64,000 bases of DNA from DATNPX01 sp036702975 (GTDB lineage Bacteria; Cyanobacteriota; Vampirovibrionia; Obscuribacterales; Obscuribacteraceae). Below are positions 44,148 through 52,919 of the stretch, piece after piece. How positions within the stretch are numbered: position 1 is the stretch's first letter; every line of letters starts with the position of its first letter. Location of the stretch: the NCBI GenBank assembly GCA_036702975.1, contig DATNPX010000038.1, positions 104,827-168,826 on the forward strand, given 5' to 3'. A program made the position numbers and the translations under genes. A model generated the notes under the pieces. That model was not told the DNA's origin, ran no database searches, and saw nothing but the letters and a program-made list of their open reading frames with translations.

Positions 44148-44744
44148 GTGACGACATTTCATATCATCCTCGGTGATAAAAATCCTGAGTTGGTGAATGC
44201 TTGGGAGCGCGAATTCTTTGGACTAAATAACGTCACTGTTCGCGGTGGCAATATCTTACTAACAAAAGCGGACGCATTGGTCAGTCCCGCAAACAGTTTT
44301 GGCTTCATGGACGGTGGCATCGACTGGAGCATCAGCGAGCTGTTCGATGGAAAAGTGCAGTCACTCGTTCAGGAAGTAATTCAAAAGAATCACGGCGGAG
44401 AGCTACTCGTTGGATGTGCGGAGATCATCGGCACCGGAAACTCTCAATTTCCGTATCTGATCTGCGCCCCGACCATGCGCGTACCACAAAATGTTGCCGA
44501 TACCGTAAATGCATTTTTAGCGATGAGAGCTATTGTGATTGCAATCAATAAATTTAACAGTCATAAAAAAGAGCAAATTCAATCGGTAGCGATTCCAGGG
44601 CTGTGTACCGGTGCGGGACGAATGCCGTATGAACGATGCGCACGACAAATGCGTCGAGGCTACGATATTGCGGTGGGCGCTACATCGAATCATTATCGAT
44701 CGCTGGCTCACGCGATTGAAGATGAGAAGAGCTACAAGGCCTAG
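44148..44744 (+). CDS. Macro-domain (ADP-ribose-binding) protein
   Basis: 198 aa from GTG 44148 with TTGAGGCACC upstream; TTG 44136 is an alternative. The loop DALVSPANSFGFMDGGIDWSI and the IPGLCTGAGRMP phosphate loop are macro-domain signatures. Macro domains bind or remove ADP-ribose. Standalone ones often belong to phage or defence contexts; here the neighbours are a sigma factor and a transporter. Confidence 0.85.
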   Translation: MTTFHIILGDKNPELVNAWEREFFGLNNVTVRGGNILLTKADALVSPANSFGFMDGGIDWSISELFDGKVQSLVQEVIQKNHGGELLVGCAEIIGTGNSQFPYLICAPTMRVPQNVADTVNAFLAMRAIVIAINKFNSHKKEQIQSVAIPGLCTGAGRMPYERCARQMRRGYDIAVGATSNHYRSLAHAIEDEKSYKA

Positions 44745-44769
44745 CCTCGATTACGCGGGGGAATCAGAA

Positions 44770-44889
44770 ATGCAAGTCGGTTACGAAGATGCGTCGCGAT
44801 TTAGCTGCGAATATAAGAGACTCTTCGCAGAGCCGTCAAAGCGTGATCTTGGACGCTTCAAGAAACTTGTCGGTTCCACTGCTGATTAG
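44770..44889 (+). CDS. 39-aa small ORF (doubtful)
   Basis: ATG 44770 follows GGGGGAATCAG. The product is charged (YKRLFAEPSKRDLGRFKKL). Could be real or chance; no homolog recognised. Confidence 0.3.
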   Translation: MQVGYEDASRFSCEYKRLFAEPSKRDLGRFKKLVGSTAD

Positions 44890-44976
44890 TAGCGTAGAGC
44901 CCAGGAAAGCGTATGATTATACGAAGTGGCAACTTTTGTTGCTGCTCAGCAGTCCGAAGCAGGCAGGTAACCCCAA

Positions 44977-46197
44977 ATGGTTCAGTCACCAGCGAAAGCC
45001 GTCACAGAGCAGGCGGCGCCGACGGTTATGTCGGTTCTCTTGGCATTGAGTATCTGTCATCTGCTCAACGACATGCTTCAGTCGCTGTTGCCTGCGATCT
45101 ATCCGATTTTGAAACAGTCGTTCAATTTGTCATTCGAACAGATCGGAATGATCACACTAACGAACCAGGTTACCGCTTCGTTATTACAGCCGCTTGTTGG
45201 CAGTTACACTGACAAACATCCTAAGCCTTATTCACTAGCCGTCGGAATGTGTGTAACTTGCTGCGGTCTCCTCTGGCTTAGCCATGCTTGGCATTATTTC
45301 GAATTGCTATCAGCAGCAGCGATGATTGGCATTGGCTCTTCAATCTTTCATCCGGAATCATCACGTATGGCGCGCACCGCATCGGGCGGACAACATGGAT
45401 TTGCACAATCGCTTTTTCAAGTCGGAGGGAACGCCGGAACAGCAATCGGTCCGCTGCTCGCCGCTTACATAATTCTGCCACACGGACAGAGCAGCATCGC
45501 TATTTTCTGCATCGCGGCTTTCATAGGCATTACAGTCTTAACCGGTGTCGGGCGCTGGTATGCGCAACATCTCAGTGAGAACAAACGTAAAGCAAAGACC
45601 GCATCAACATCCGATCTTCCACGCAATAAAGTAATTACGGCAATCGTGGTGTTATGCGCACTGGTATTTTCCAAGTATTTTTACATGTCCAGCATCATCA
45701 ATTTCTACACGTTCTATCTGATCAAACACTTTGGTATTTCAGTGCAATCAGCCCAGGTGCATCTCTTTATCTTCCTCGCGGCTGTTGCAGTTGGAACGCT
45801 TGCTGGCGGTCCGATTGGCGATCGTATTGGCAGAAAGTATGTAATATGGGCATCTATACTTGGCGTATTACCATTTACTTTGCTGCTCCCCTATGTGGAT
45901 CTCTTTTGGACCGGCGTTCTAAGCGCAATGATTGGCGTCATACTTGCATCTGCATTCTCCGCCATCCTCGTTTACGCTCAGGAACTAATACCAGGACGCG
46001 TTGGAACCATCGCCGGTCTCTTCTTCGGACTTGCGTTCGGTCTAGCTGGCGTAGCCGCAGCAACGCTTGGAAAATTTGCAGACATTGCAGGAATAGAAAC
46101 CGTCTATCGCGTTTGTGCATTCTTGCCTGCGCTGGGAATGTTGACGATTTTCTTGCCAAATCTGCACAAAGGTCAGGAAGCAAAAATAAAGGCATAA
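44977..46197 (+). CDS. fsr: MFS transporter, fosmidomycin-resistance (Fsr) type
   Basis: 406 aa from ATG 44977 with AGGTAACCCCAA before it. About twelve TM helices. Fsr-type signatures: HLLNDMLQSLLPAIYPILK, HPESSRMARTASGGQHG, LFQVGGNAGTAIGPLLA and the central GGPIGDRIGRKYVIW. The known member exports fosmidomycin; natural substrates are unclear. The catalase-family gene begins 54 bp downstream, same strand. Confidence 0.85.
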   Translation: MVQSPAKAVTEQAAPTVMSVLLALSICHLLNDMLQSLLPAIYPILKQSFNLSFEQIGMITLTNQVTASLLQPLVGSYTDKHPKPYSLAVGMCVTCCGLLWLSHAWHYFELLSAAAMIGIGSSIFHPESSRMARTASGGQHGFAQSLFQVGGNAGTAIGPLLAAYIILPHGQSSIAIFCIAAFIGITVLTGVGRWYAQHLSENKRKAKTASTSDLPRNKVITAIVVLCALVFSKYFYMSSIINFYTFYLIKHFGISVQSAQVHLFIFLAAVAVGTLAGGPIGDRIGRKYVIWASILGVLPFTLLLPYVDLFWTGVLSAMIGVILASAFSAILVYAQELIPGRVGTIAGLFFGLAFGLAGVAAATLGKFADIAGIETVYRVCAFLPALGMLTIFLPNLHKGQEAKIKA

Positions 46198-46250
46198 AGC
46201 CCAAACGAATGAGACACGCGCAAGGCAATTCAACAAGGAGGAACATCGGT

Positions 46251-47213
46251 ATGGTGCCTAACCAAACGACCGAGTCAACGCATCTGGAAGAAGTGAGCAA
46301 AAAGCTTGTTGAGAAATTCGACGAACTTTTTGGTATGCACCCAGGTTATCGTCCAGTGCACGCGAAAGGTATCATGTTTCGTGGTACTTTCATACCATCA
46401 GCCGAGAGCAAGACATTGACTCGTGCGCCGCATGTTCAGGCGCCATCGACTGAAGTACTCGTGCGTTTCTCTGAATCTACGGGAATTCCGACGATTGCCG
46501 ACACTGATCCAAACGCGTCACCGCACGGTATTGCTGTTCGCTTTTACATGGGTCCACATGTCCATACCGACATCATCGGACACACGCATAACGGCTTTCC
46601 AACCAGAACCGGCGAAGAATTTCTCGAGCTCTTAAGAGGAATACTTTTGAGCAAAACAGAAACTGAGAAACCAAATACGCTTGAACGCTTTTTAGATTCG
46701 CATCCCAAAGCGAAGGAATTCGTAAGCACGCCAAACCCGCTGCCTAAGAGTTTTACAACTGAATCGTATTTCGCGGTAACTGCCTTCCGATTCACCAACA
46801 ATGACGGAAAAAGCTGCTATGGACGATTTCAAGTTCTGCCAGAGGGCAAAAACGAGTTTCTAACGGAAAGTGAAGTCGCCGGTAAAGGCGATAATTTTCT
46901 TCTCGAAGAACTCAAGGAAAGAGTAGCTAGCGGTGCCGCGAAAATGCGGATAGTTGTGGAAATTGCAGAGGATGTTGACGACGTCAATGACGCAACAACT
47001 GCATGGCCAGCTAACCGCAAGCACATCGATTTTGGGACGGTAACATTGACGACTTTTGTTCCGAATGATGACCCAGAAGCGCAAAAAATCATATTTGACC
47101 CAATTCCGCGCGTTGATGGAATCGATCCGTCAGACGATCCATTGATCGAACTGAGGTCGGCTCTTTACTTAATGACCGGGCGGCGAAGAAGAGCAGGGCT
47201 GAAGAAGGATTGA
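46251..47213 (+). CDS. Catalase-family peroxidase (SrpA-like small catalase)
   Basis: 320 aa from ATG 46251 with a strong AAGGAGGAACATCGG Shine-Dalgarno; the open frame further upstream to 45654 is a shadow of fsr. Catalase-fold motifs: LVRFSESTGIPTIADTDPN, HGIAVRFYMG, GHTHNGFPTRTGEEF, and FGTVTLTTF. Length fits the small catalase-related subfamily, which lacks the long C-terminus of true catalases. No signal peptide is visible. The usual distal His and Asn are in altered contexts, so activity may be peroxidatic. Confidence 0.8.
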   Translation: MVPNQTTESTHLEEVSKKLVEKFDELFGMHPGYRPVHAKGIMFRGTFIPSAESKTLTRAPHVQAPSTEVLVRFSESTGIPTIADTDPNASPHGIAVRFYMGPHVHTDIIGHTHNGFPTRTGEEFLELLRGILLSKTETEKPNTLERFLDSHPKAKEFVSTPNPLPKSFTTESYFAVTAFRFTNNDGKSCYGRFQVLPEGKNEFLTESEVAGKGDNFLLEELKERVASGAAKMRIVVEIAEDVDDVNDATTAWPANRKHIDFGTVTLTTFVPNDDPEAQKIIFDPIPRVDGIDPSDDPLIELRSALYLMTGRRRRAGLKKD

Positions 47214-47351
47214 ACTAGAAGGGAACTAGAAGGCATTTGCCTCTCTGCTTAGACTATGGAGGTTTGTAGGACTGTTCTAGCTGTGGGTGCCGCCGGAAAC
47301 TTGGCATGAGCCGAGACTTCGATGTGCCGCACGGACACAATCTAACCGCAA

Positions 47352-47801
47352 CTACTTCTTATCCACAACGCCAGAACCAGGCTGCAAGTTAGCATCTGGA
47401 TAAGCTGGAATCAGATTCGGATCGTTCACTTCCTTTTCTGCCTGACCAGGCTTAATCGGATTGCTCTTATGCGAAGCTTTGAAAACATCCGCGTTGAGGA
47501 GCGTAATCGATTTCTCTAGTTCATCAGCCTGTGGCTTTTGAAAGCCAGCCTTGCGCACTTCTTCTTCTGTTGTTTTGAGCTTGGCTTGGCGCTCGAGGAA
47601 CTTTGTCGCCTCTTCGGTGGTGATAAGACCCTTGCTGCGAACAAGTTGAATTTGCTCGCCCAAATCTTTGACTCGTTGCGCATATTTTGCGCCATTGATG
47701 CTTATGGTTTCAGTCGTCTCAACACTGTCCGCAAAAACCGGCAAAATTCCAACGCTCATAGAAACCAAAGCAGAACTGAAAACTCGCTTTACTGTGTGCA
47801 T
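47352..47801 (-). CDS. Secreted helical hypothetical protein, 149 aa
   Basis: ATG 47801 with GGTGGAGAATC upstream. Signal peptide SALVSMSVGILPVFADS. Mature part is helical with coiled-coil character (AQRVKDLGEQIQLV, TTEEATKFLERQAKL). Pro-rich end. No family recognised. Confidence 0.65.
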   Translation of the reverse strand: MHTVKRVFSSALVSMSVGILPVFADSVETTETISINGAKYAQRVKDLGEQIQLVRSKGLITTEEATKFLERQAKLKTTEEEVRKAGFQKPQADELEKSITLLNADVFKASHKSNPIKPGQAEKEVNDPNLIPAYPDANLQPGSGVVDKK

Positions 47802-48218
47802 GATTCTCCACCTGCAAATAACCAGTCGCGCGGTGGGTTGGAGTTCTCACCCTACGAACCCGGCGCCACCAACGCGACTAATTATCACCTATCGGTCGTC
47901 GATACACTACTGACTGTAATTATTTAAGATTCTTGTTTTTGCAACCAATCATAGGAAAGTTGAAAATTTCGTTAGGGCAAAACATCCAGAAGACAAACTT
48001 TGTTATCAATAAAAACGTGAGCAGTAACCGCTGCTTGGGGCAACTGCAAAATATCAGAAATGCGCTTCGCCTTGTACCGACGAAGGCTTGCGCATGACTG
48101 GTAGCTAAAAAACAAACCAAATGGTGAAGAGCAGCCCAGAGGAAACGCCGAAGTTTCACTCTGACTAGCTATCACGCGGTTCAACTCAATTTGCTACAAC
48201 ACATGGAGGTAGTACGTT
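47802..48218. other. Divergent intergenic region, Hsp20 promoter side
   Basis: Short chance ORFs only. The region should carry the promoters of the minus-strand 47801 gene and of hsp20; no CIRCE inverted repeat was found by eye. Confidence 0.5.
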
Positions 48219-48743
48219 ATGGCTTTCGGTCGACTTGTGCCATGGGGACAACGAGAATTACCGGTACGTAGAGTTTCAACATCATTGCCATCATCCCTGC
48301 TTGGGTTTAACCAGGCATTCAGGGACATCGAGCAGCTGCTCGAACAGTCTGCACAGGGTGGTTTTGAGTTCGCCAACTCAGGCTTCAATCCACAATTAGA
48401 TCTCCACGAGCACGACAATGAATACGAAGTGACCCTGGAATTGCCGGGACTGGAAGAAAAAGACATCGAGATCAGTTTGACGAGAGATACTCTCACCATC
48501 AGTGGTGAAAAGAAAGAAGAGAAAGAAGATCGTTCTAGAGGCGCACATAGGCTCGAACGCCGCTATGGTTCCTTCAGCAGATCCGTTTCGCTTCCTCGAA
48601 ACGGAGTCGATTCAGACAGTGTGAAAGCGTCATTCAAGAATGGCGTGCTCACCGTAAGTCTTCCAAAGACACCCGACAATCGCGATGAGGCAAAGAAGAT
48701 CCAAATCATAAAAGACGAGACTGAGAACAAAGGTAGCGCTTAA
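48219..48743 (+). CDS. Hsp20/alpha-crystallin small heat-shock protein
   Basis: 174 aa from ATG 48219 with ATGGAGGTAG before it. Alpha-crystallin domain ~65-165: LDLHEHDNEYEVTLELPGL, LTISGEKKEEKED, RSVSLPRNGVDSDSVKASFK and the signature NGVLTVSLPK. A typical ATP-independent holdase. The N-terminal arm (SSLLGFNQAFRDIEQLLEQ) is helical; the polar tail is short. Confidence 0.95.
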   Translation: MAFGRLVPWGQRELPVRRVSTSLPSSLLGFNQAFRDIEQLLEQSAQGGFEFANSGFNPQLDLHEHDNEYEVTLELPGLEEKDIEISLTRDTLTISGEKKEEKEDRSRGAHRLERRYGSFSRSVSLPRNGVDSDSVKASFKNGVLTVSLPKTPDNRDEAKKIQIIKDETENKGSA

Positions 48744-48785
48744 TCCCCTAAGACAGCGCGCCTTCAACCACCTAACCAACGCCCG

Positions 48786-48809
48786 GAGGTAGCCTGCGCA
48801 GGCTACCTC
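48786..48809 (+). terminator. Perfect 24-bp palindrome after hsp20, likely terminator
   Basis: GAGGTAGCCT at 48786-48795, GCGC loop-side bases... GCGC, then AGGCTACCTC, followed by TTCTCTAT. It can form a ten-pair hairpin with a four-base loop, 43 bp after the hsp20 stop. The T-run is poor, so an alternative is a protein-binding palindrome. Confidence 0.65.
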
Positions 48810-48815
48810 TTCTCT

Positions 48816-49055
48816 ATGCCAGCTTTAGTTATTCTCAAGAAATCACTTGAAATAAAAGCGGCGCAAAAAGGATGGCACCAAATAGTCTTAATTGGACTGC
48901 TCGCTGAAACCATTCAGAAATGTTCAAGAAAGATTGGCGAAAGACGCACTGCCCGCAGGCTCAGTAGTGAACTAATTAAGATTCAAAGTCATTTCAGTAA
49001 CGGTGCCGCAGAATTCAACTTTTGCATTCAAACGGCCAAGAAAATCGGTGAGTAA
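48816..49055 (+). CDS. 79-aa hypothetical ORF (doubtful)
   Basis: ATG 48816 lies directly behind the hairpin and has no clear Shine-Dalgarno. Product basic and helical (KKSLEIKAAQKGWHQIVLIG, RKIGERRTARRLSS). No family recognised. Confidence 0.35.
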   Translation: MPALVILKKSLEIKAAQKGWHQIVLIGLLAETIQKCSRKIGERRTARRLSSELIKIQSHFSNGAAEFNFCIQTAKKIGE

Positions 49056-49142
49056 TTAACCTGGAGGTCTGGACACGGAGTGCGCTTAGGCTGTACTGTT
49101 GCAGCTCATCCATAACCATTTTCTAAGAGATACAAGAATCAT

Positions 49143-50306
49143 ATGTTCTCTCCGCAGGTTGCCGACAATACAGTTCAACTTTCAGTTGTTAGTCAGCAAA
49201 CCTCGCGCGTTCAAAACACTGAAAAAACATACACGACTCAACTCGAACCAACCAGTCTGATCGATGCATTCCTTGAGCATCCACCGGTGGGTTTTGGCAC
49301 TTTCAAACTGCCCAGCGCGAGGTTTAGCGGTAAGACGCAACTTCCAGCATTTCTCACTCGTTATGACTTGAGCCTAACGGCTGACGGACTACCGCAATGG
49401 CTGAAGACTCTATATCAAAAATTCTCTGTCCTAGCACCGTTCGTGCAACCACTCACGCTATTTGTCGGAACTACAGTTTCAGAATATTGCCTGCTCCCAG
49501 AAAATCAGCTAAACGTATCAGGGCTCTTGCAACATGTGAAAACTTTGCCGCAGTCGAAACAGGCCGATTTCATCATCTTTAAAGATTTGCCGCAAAACTC
49601 TCCGTTGCTCAATCAAGCGGACGAAGCTGTCGTACAAGACCTAACGAAGCAATGCCAGCGTCAAAATTGGCTTCTGTTAGAAGGTCAGGCACTTGCATAT
49701 GTTGATATTGATTTCGATTCGATCGATCAGTATCTATCACGTTTATCCTATAGCCGCAGAAAAGAGTTTCGCAGAAAGCTTCGCTCATCGTCTCAGCTGA
49801 GAATCAAGGAAGTGCGGACGGGGAATCCACTTTTCTTTGACGAAACATTCATGAGCAAGTTTTACTCGATGTATGAAAACGTCTATCAACAAAGTGAGAC
49901 GCATTTCGACAAGCTGTCGACATCATTTTTCAAAAAGGTCCTTCAGACTGACAGTGACAATGGGATAGTTTTCCTATACTACCGAGATGATGCACTCATC
50001 GGATGGAATCTCTGCTTTATCCAAGACAATCATCTTATCGACAAATATATTGGGCTCCAATATCCTGAAGCGCGTGAAGCCAACCTCTACTTTGTCAGTT
50101 GGTTTCACAATCTCAAATTCGCGCTTGAGAATCGTCTAACGAAATATGTAGCAGGCTGGACCGACCACAACGTAAAAGCTTCACTAGGCGCGCAGTTCAC
50201 AATGACGAGGCACGCAGTCTACATCAGAAATCCATTGCTGAGAGCGTTCCTCGGTCAGATAAAACACGTATTCGAATGCGAGCTGGTAAACTCAAAAGGA
50301 GTTTAA
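49143..50306 (+). CDS. GNAT/FemAB-like acyl- or aminoacyltransferase
   Basis: 387 aa from ATG 49143. The C-terminal part is a GNAT fold of the BioF2/FemAB-like group: YLSRLSYSRRKEFRRKLRSS, FYSMYENVYQQSETHFDKLS, then IVFLYYRDDALIGWNLCF and IDKYIGLQYPEAREANLYF. A basic helix before the core is common in these. First gene of a four-gene operon with small transporter pair and a DegT aminotransferase, which suggests it acylates an amino-sugar or lipid-linked product; inference. Confidence 0.75.
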   Translation: MFSPQVADNTVQLSVVSQQTSRVQNTEKTYTTQLEPTSLIDAFLEHPPVGFGTFKLPSARFSGKTQLPAFLTRYDLSLTADGLPQWLKTLYQKFSVLAPFVQPLTLFVGTTVSEYCLLPENQLNVSGLLQHVKTLPQSKQADFIIFKDLPQNSPLLNQADEAVVQDLTKQCQRQNWLLLEGQALAYVDIDFDSIDQYLSRLSYSRRKEFRRKLRSSSQLRIKEVRTGNPLFFDETFMSKFYSMYENVYQQSETHFDKLSTSFFKKVLQTDSDNGIVFLYYRDDALIGWNLCFIQDNHLIDKYIGLQYPEAREANLYFVSWFHNLKFALENRLTKYVAGWTDHNVKASLGAQFTMTRHAVYIRNPLLRAFLGQIKHVFECELVNSKGV

Positions 50307-50327
50307 AAGCAGAGGTCGAAAACTGGC

Positions 50328-50678
50328 GTGACGCCGCAAGCAACGATATTGCTCCTGTTCACAATGTTGACGGACACGTTAGGGCAGCTCGCACTAAAAG
50401 CTGCTGCGGTTTCCAACAAAACAGGCTTAGAACGTTGGAAGCACATTGCCTCCAATAAATGGTTGTGGATAGGTATTTTTGCTTACGTTTTCGAATTCTT
50501 CTCGTGGCTGGCCTTTTTGTCGGCGGTGCCACTCTTCCTCGCCGTAATGGTAGGCAGTATAAATATTGTGCTTGTGTCTATTGGTGGAAAACTATTTTTC
50601 AAGGAGACAATGTCGCGCCGGCGAACAACAGCGATTTGTCTTATCGCACTTGGTGTAGCAATCGCCGGGTGGGTTTAG
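50328..50678 (+). CDS. SMR/EamA-type small transporter, subunit 1
   Basis: 116 aa from GTG 50328, 21 bp after the previous stop. Four TM helices (ILLLFTMLTDTLGQLALK, KWLWIGIFAYVFEFFSWLAF, VPLFLAVMVGSINIVLVSIG, TTAICLIALGVAIAGW). The DTLGQLALK start and the following gene's DTLAQVGFK are alike, so the two form a heterodimeric pair as in ArnE/ArnF flippases. Confidence 0.8.
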   Translation: MTPQATILLLFTMLTDTLGQLALKAAAVSNKTGLERWKHIASNKWLWIGIFAYVFEFFSWLAFLSAVPLFLAVMVGSINIVLVSIGGKLFFKETMSRRRTTAICLIALGVAIAGWV

Positions 50679-50679
50679 A

Positions 50680-51108
50680 GTGAAAGTCGTCTACATAATA
50701 GGATTCACTCTCATTTTGTGTTTCGACACGCTTGCACAGGTTGGATTCAAATTCACTGCAATAAACACTGAGCCTCCAATGTTGGAAGTTTCGTGGCTTT
50801 GGAAAGTGTTGCAGCAAGGTTGGATCTATGCGGCATTAGGCGGCTATATCGGTTCTTTCTTCACCTATATGACTATGCTTGAAACAGCGCCGATCGGTGC
50901 AGCTTTTGCAGCAACACACTTGGAGATAGTTACAGTCGGATTTGCGTCTTATTGCATTTGGAAAGATGCGATCACCATTCCACAGCTCATCGGTGGAGCG
51001 TTGATCATAGCTGGCATATTTATGCTCGCGACAGACGAAGAAGAAAAAGAGAAGCAGCACCAAGCAGAAGCGGAATCCAAAGTCGAATCTAAAACCGATG
51101 CTTCGTGA
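50680..51108 (+). CDS. SMR/EamA-type small transporter, subunit 2
   Basis: 142 aa from GTG 50680, one base after the previous TAG. Four TM helices (VVYIIGFTLILCFDTLAQVG, GWIYAALGGYIGSFFTYM, IGAAFAATHLEIVTVGFASY, LIGGALIIAGIFMLA) and a charged cytosolic tail rich in Glu/Lys. With the upstream gene it resembles the paired flippase subunits that move undecaprenyl-linked sugars. Overlaps the next gene by 11 bp. Confidence 0.8.
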   Translation: MKVVYIIGFTLILCFDTLAQVGFKFTAINTEPPMLEVSWLWKVLQQGWIYAALGGYIGSFFTYMTMLETAPIGAAFAATHLEIVTVGFASYCIWKDAITIPQLIGGALIIAGIFMLATDEEEKEKQHQAEAESKVESKTDAS

Positions 51109-52306
51109 GCTTCCACCAACAGCGGGTTTGCCGCTCAAATTGACCGACTTCTTTTCCCCACCGAGGGGCCGCACACTTGAATCAGCTATCGCCGAATACT
51201 TACATGTGCGAAATGTATTCATAACAAGTTCCGCAACAGCGGGAATAGTAATTGCCCTGTTGGTGATGAAGGAACAAAGTCAGCGCTCAACGGTAGTTGT
51301 ACCGGGATACACCTGTCCACTTGTAGCAATCGCAATTCATCGAGCGGGATTGAAAATCAAGCCAGTTGATACCGCGCCGGATTCATTCGATTTTGATCTC
51401 GAGAAATTGAAAGAAGCATGCAACGAAGACACTCTCTGCGTGATACCGACACACCTGGGAGGTCTGTGTAGCAGGATGAATGAAGTTATGGAGATAGCGC
51501 GAGCATCAGGCGCTTTCGTGCTTGAAGACGCTGCGCAATCTTTAGGGGCTAAGTACAAAGATCAATTCGTGGCAACGATCGGAGACATAAACGTCATCAG
51601 TTTAACCCGCGGAAAAGGATTGACGATATACGAAGGCGGAGCAATTACAACCAATGACGATGCTCTAGCTGAGCGGTTGCAAGCAACAGTGACTTCAATA
51701 TCGGAACGAAGTTTAATAAGGGAACTCACTCAATCTCTTTCCCTAGTGGGATATTGGATGCTGTATAACCCGGTCGGACTCAATATCGCATATGGTGCAC
51801 CATTGAGACAACATCTCGCAAACGGTGAGCTTGAGAAAGCGGTTGGAGAAGATTTCTCGATGGCAGTTCCGATTGAGTGCGTTTCGAGGTTTCGGAAGAA
51901 CATAGGGGTTGCGGCATTCTCGCGACTAAACGAGAACATTCGCAGCAACAGTGCGAGGGGGCGGTCACGGGCCGACCAACTTGCAAAAATTCCTGGACTG
52001 AAGGTGCTGCAAGAAGATGCAAATACTGATGGAACCTGGCCTTTTATAATGATATTGTTCTCTAATAACCAATTGCGAGACACTGTGCTCAACCGACTCT
52101 GGACGAAAGGACATGGTGTAACCAGGCTGTTTCTTTACGAACTTTCGCGATACGCCTATCTGAAAAACATCATTCCGCATTTTGATATTCCAAATGCAGC
52201 GGCATTCTCGGAACGCATGCTTACAATTACAAATAGCGAGTGGTTGGGCGACGAAAGATTCAGCCAAATTTTGAATGAAATCAATGATTGTTTGAAAGAT
52301 GGATAG
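51098..52306 (+). CDS. DegT/DnrJ/EryC1/StrS-family PLP aminotransferase
   Basis: 402 aa from ATG 51098, overlapping the transporter gene by 11 bp. Fold type I PLP motifs: SSATAGIVIALL (cofactor loop), VVPGYTCPLVAIAIHRAG, FVLEDAAQSLGA (Asp) and SLTRGKGLTIYEGGAI with the likely Schiff-base Lys in RGKGL. The family transaminates nucleotide-linked keto-sugars. With the flippase pair and the GNAT it would make and acylate an amino sugar on a carrier lipid; inference. Confidence 0.85.
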   Translation: MLRELPPTAGLPLKLTDFFSPPRGRTLESAIAEYLHVRNVFITSSATAGIVIALLVMKEQSQRSTVVVPGYTCPLVAIAIHRAGLKIKPVDTAPDSFDFDLEKLKEACNEDTLCVIPTHLGGLCSRMNEVMEIARASGAFVLEDAAQSLGAKYKDQFVATIGDINVISLTRGKGLTIYEGGAITTNDDALAERLQATVTSISERSLIRELTQSLSLVGYWMLYNPVGLNIAYGAPLRQHLANGELEKAVGEDFSMAVPIECVSRFRKNIGVAAFSRLNENIRSNSARGRSRADQLAKIPGLKVLQEDANTDGTWPFIMILFSNNQLRDTVLNRLWTKGHGVTRLFLYELSRYAYLKNIIPHFDIPNAAAFSERMLTITNSEWLGDERFSQILNEINDCLKDG

Positions 52307-52509
52307 AATTGCAGAGAAATCAGATGAATGACCGAGCTGTCTTATCCAGCAAATCCACGGCCTTGCTGGACGGGCACAGCTTTGAAGCATTGTGCTTTTT
52401 TGCTAAACTCAGTTGCTGAAATAAATTTTGGTCAGAAAGATATAGTACTACGATTTTCTTCGAGATTCTGCAAATGACGCAACAACCACCAAGGATGGAG
52501 AAAGCTAAA

Positions 52510-52866
52510 ATGCTCACGGTCACTATTATTCTCGGTCTAGCAGCGGGTTTCACCAGTGGATTAATTGGTATTGGTGGCGGTATCATACTGGTACCAGCGA
52601 TGGTTATGTTGCTGGGATATACTCAGCATCAGGCACAGGGCACTTCGCTTGCGATACTGGTGCCGCCTGTAGGACTCCTTGCCGCTTATAGCTACTTCAA
52701 AGATGGCTACGTCGACATCAAAGTTGCACTCCTCATCGCCGCAGGTTTCTTCATTGGCAGTTTGCTTGGTGCAAAAGTTAGCCTTGGAATTCCTGAAGTA
52801 ATGCTGCGCAGGATATTCGCAGCCTTTCTCGCCATAATATCGGTCAAGATGTTCTTGACGAAATAG
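52510..52866 (+). CDS. Half-size TSUP/TauE-SafE family membrane protein
   Basis: 118 aa from ATG 52510, preceded by GGATGGAGAAAGC; ATG 52474 would add 12 polar residues. The TSUP signature GLIGIGGGIILVPAMVMLLG and the second part QGTSLAILVPPVGLLAAYSY, then GLGAKVSLGIP-like turns are present. Full TSUP transporters have two such halves; this carries one, so it would act as a dimer. Possible sulfite/sulfonate or organic-anion exporter. Confidence 0.8.
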   Translation: MLTVTIILGLAAGFTSGLIGIGGGIILVPAMVMLLGYTQHQAQGTSLAILVPPVGLLAAYSYFKDGYVDIKVALLIAAGFFIGSLLGAKVSLGIPEVMLRRIFAAFLAIISVKMFLTK

Positions 52867-52919
52867 CTTCTACCTCGATAGTGGAGATGGTGTGTGGTTT
52901 GTCCGAACAGTTAGAACAT

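Noticed and set aside
45654..46250. Upstream extension of the catalase frame (Cys/Trp/Arg-rich)
   Set aside because: The composition is that of a shifted reading of the fsr gene; the true start at 46251 has a strong Shine-Dalgarno.
47214..47240. Short tandem GGAACTAGAAGG after the catalase stop
   Set aside because: Only two imperfect copies; no regulatory logic seen.
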